DNA of 7,389 nucleotides from an uncultured Ruminococcus sp. (lineage in GTDB: Bacteria; Bacillota; Clostridia; Oscillospirales; CAG-272): the NCBI GenBank assembly GCA_902773455.1, contig CACYEW010000051.1, positions 1 through 7,389 of the forward strand, read 5' to 3'. A program made the position numbers and the translations under genes. The notes under the pieces were generated by a model. It worked only from the letters and a program-made list of their open reading frames with translations. It did not search any database and was not told where the DNA came from. Of the stretch, positions 5,960 through 7,389 are shown piece after piece; within the stretch, counting starts at the first letter, position 1; each line of letters begins with the position of its first letter.

Positions 5960-6565
5960 TTACGGTGCGACGTAGGCGGACCACGACGAATTATTATAGT
6001 CATAAGTCATGCCCCACGATTGCTGTACCGCGTCTGCGGGAGCCGCTTGCAGCGCTTCCGCCAAGATCGTGACTTTCAGATGATACTGCGGATTCGCGGA
6101 AACGGCGGCGCTGAGTCTCTCGGTAATGCTCGCGATCAGATCGTCGGTCCTGTCTCCGGGCTGTACGATACCGTTATAGTACCAATAGCCGTCGTCTATG
6201 ACCGAAGAACCGTTTTCGTTCGTCCAATGGAGCGGAGAAGCGAGAGTCGCGCTGTAACCGTAATCAGCAGAACCGGTAAACCACGTTTCGTAGCCGTCTG
6301 CGTCTGTCCAGTTGACGACTACCTTAGCGCGGATGAACGCCGGTATTTCGCCCGTATTCGTGATCGAAACATTGCTTTTCGTCTGACCGTCGAAGGTCTC
6401 GTTTACGTTACACGTTACGACGACCGGCTCGAGGTTGTTGATTACTGCGGAAGTCGTATCTCTCAGCGCGGCGTACACGAGTCCGACGAGCACTAATGTG
6501 CCGATCAGGATCACCGCGGCAAGGATAAGAATGCTTATCTTGCGCCCTGTTTTGTTTTTTTGCAT
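5960..6565 (-). CDS. Camelysin/TasA-like exported protein
   Basis: A 201-residue exported protein. A basic start (MQKNKTGRK) leads into a long hydrophobic helix (about 10-33) ending near YAALRD, which looks like a SipW-type signal peptide or an N-terminal anchor. The mature part resembles the camelysin/TasA-like group: VTCNVNETFDGQTKSNVSI, then NTGEIPAFIRAKVVVNW, a WYYNGIVQPGDRTDDL stretch, YHLKVTILAEALQA and finally AVQQSWG. In Bacillus such proteins are matrix fibre components or casein-cleaving surface proteins. The role here is not known. I choose ATG 6565 because AGGAGG (6573-6578) is seven bases away; the GTG at 6568, only four bases from it, would add one residue. It is the second gene of an operon with the surface protein. 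No SipW signal peptidase is in the window. Confidence 0.85.
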   Translation of the reverse strand: MQKNKTGRKISILILAAVILIGTLVLVGLVYAALRDTTSAVINNLEPVVVTCNVNETFDGQTKSNVSITNTGEIPAFIRAKVVVNWTDADGYETWFTGSADYGYSATLASPLHWTNENGSSVIDDGYWYYNGIVQPGDRTDDLIASITERLSAAVSANPQYHLKVTILAEALQAAPADAVQQSWGMTYDYNNSSWSAYVAP

Positions 6566-6581
6566 CACCGCGCCTCCTTTC

Positions 6582-7389
6582 TTACGGGCTTGTGAATTGG
6601 TTTTCTTCTCTGTCGATACCGTTCAGCCAGTATTCGTTGTTCTGCGGTCCGGAGAAGTGAACCGTTGCTTCGCCGATCGGCGCGCCCGTCGGGCGGGGAT
6701 CGTCGGGACCGTAGACTTTTGCGGTCTTGGAATTTTCAGTACCGTAGCGCCAGCTCCAGTCTGCTTTTTCGACGACGGTATATTCGCCGTACGGGACGCC
6801 GGTAATGGTAACGCTGTCGCGCCCTGCCGGAATGCAAACTTCTATCGTTATGCCGCCGGGACCGGTCACGGTGTACCAGAAGTCCTGATCGTCCTTGCCG
6901 TCCTCGCGGACGATAACAAGCTTGTTGTCCTGCTCGTCGCGGTAGATCACGTATATGGCCGGATCGCCGGTAAAGTCGTTCCAGTTGCTGTTGTCAAAGC
7001 TCCATTTCAGCTTTCCGTCGAAAGCGTGCAGATAAAGCTGTTTGTTGTCGTTCGTTGCCGCAAGAGCCGAAACGTTCGTCGCGCCGCTTTCACCCACGCC
7101 TATTTTGAGATAGTCGGATGAAAGAACGCCGCTTCCGTCAAGGTCCGGCGGTACGCGGTAGCCACCCGCAGCGCTCTGCGAGATCACGGTGCCGCTTTCG
7201 CCGATCTGAACTGCGTCGCCCTGAGCGACCGTCTTGCCGTTCAGACTTACGGGTGCTCCGTTACGCGTGATCGGATTGTACTGTACGAGCGTACCTGCCG
7301 CGGTCTGACGCACGTAGTAGAGCTTCGGCAGTTTGTAGTAAATGTAGTAGATCTGATAACTGCCCGTCAGCTCGCTGTAATCGTCGCTG
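6582..7389 (-). CDS. Cell-surface protein with SpaA/prealbumin-like domain, C-terminal part
   Basis: The last 268 residues of a larger protein whose start lies beyond 7389; the frame is open to the edge. The visible part starts with a tyrosine-rich stretch (YQIYYIYYKLPKLYYVRQ), then a glycine/serine-rich beta region (LSSDYLKIGVGESGATNVS). Residues about 155-215 form a prealbumin/SpaA-like domain: KLVIVREDG, FWYTVTGPGGITIEVCIP, then SVTITGVPYGEYTVVEKADW and SWRYG. These domains are typical of Gram-positive pilins and adhesins. The end, EYWLNGIDREENQFTSP, has no LPxTG motif or membrane helix, so covalent anchoring by a C-terminal sortase signal is not supported. TAA is at 6584-6582, 16 bases before the camelysin-like ATG, whose ribosome site lies in the gap. 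The two are surely co-transcribed and probably form one surface structure. Confidence 0.85.
   Translation of the reverse strand, partial: SDDYSELTGSYQIYYIYYKLPKLYYVRQTAAGTLVQYNPITRNGAPVSLNGKTVAQGDAVQIGESGTVISQSAAGGYRVPPDLDGSGVLSSDYLKIGVGESGATNVSALAATNDNKQLYLHAFDGKLKWSFDNSNWNDFTGDPAIYVIYRDEQDNKLVIVREDGKDDQDFWYTVTGPGGITIEVCIPAGRDSVTITGVPYGEYTVVEKADWSWRYGTENSKTAKVYGPDDPRPTGAPIGEATVHFSGPQNNEYWLNGIDREENQFTSP

Overview
The window looks like a piece of a Clostridia-type (Firmicutes) chromosome of about half G+C, probably a gut or rumen lineage. The evidence is AGGAGG-type ribosome sites, a Firmicutes-style Y-family polymerase with the conserved tail of that group, and a camelysin/TasA-like exported protein next to a prealbumin-fold surface protein. 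Every gene I can support lies on the minus strand, so the window is read here from its high-coordinate end down. The long plus-strand open frames are antisense shadows.

From 7389 to 5960 there is a two-gene surface operon. It holds the 3' end of a secreted or cell-surface protein with an SpaA/prealbumin-like domain, then, about 16 bases later, a small exported protein of the camelysin type. A strong 10-bp hairpin (5900-5926) follows. From 5875 to 4613 there is a damaged transcription unit. A clear promoter drives the first half of a metallo-beta-lactamase-fold hydrolase, which carries a one-base homopolymer frameshift. It is then joined, at a 13-base shared-looking sequence, to a short-chain dehydrogenase that lacks its first ~20 residues and has its own one-base frameshift. 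A long extended hairpin with a T7 tract ends the unit.

From 4599 to 2263 an intact operon with its own promoter encodes an HdeD-like (DUF308) six-helix membrane protein. It overlaps by 11 bases an ABC1/UbiB-family atypical kinase with two C-terminal membrane helices. A 240-base spacer follows. It holds a good promoter for the next gene and two tandem hairpin-bearing repeats in the presumed leader. From 2021 to 510 there is a complete Y-family translesion DNA polymerase with a beta-clamp motif. A 48-codon ORF overlaps its stop codon as ATGA. From about 360 to 152 there is only the C-terminal end of an EamA/DMT transporter. At 89 a new gene starts and runs off the window.

The notable picture is an intact core (HdeD, ABC1 kinase, Y-polymerase) flanked by broken genes: two truncations at abrupt junctions and two single-base frameshifts. 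Whether this is real gene decay or assembly and sequencing error cannot be settled from the sequence alone. I found no convincing new defence or mobile system. The best candidates for novelty are the HdeD-kinase pair, the hairpin repeats in the polymerase leader and the small ORF coupled to the polymerase.
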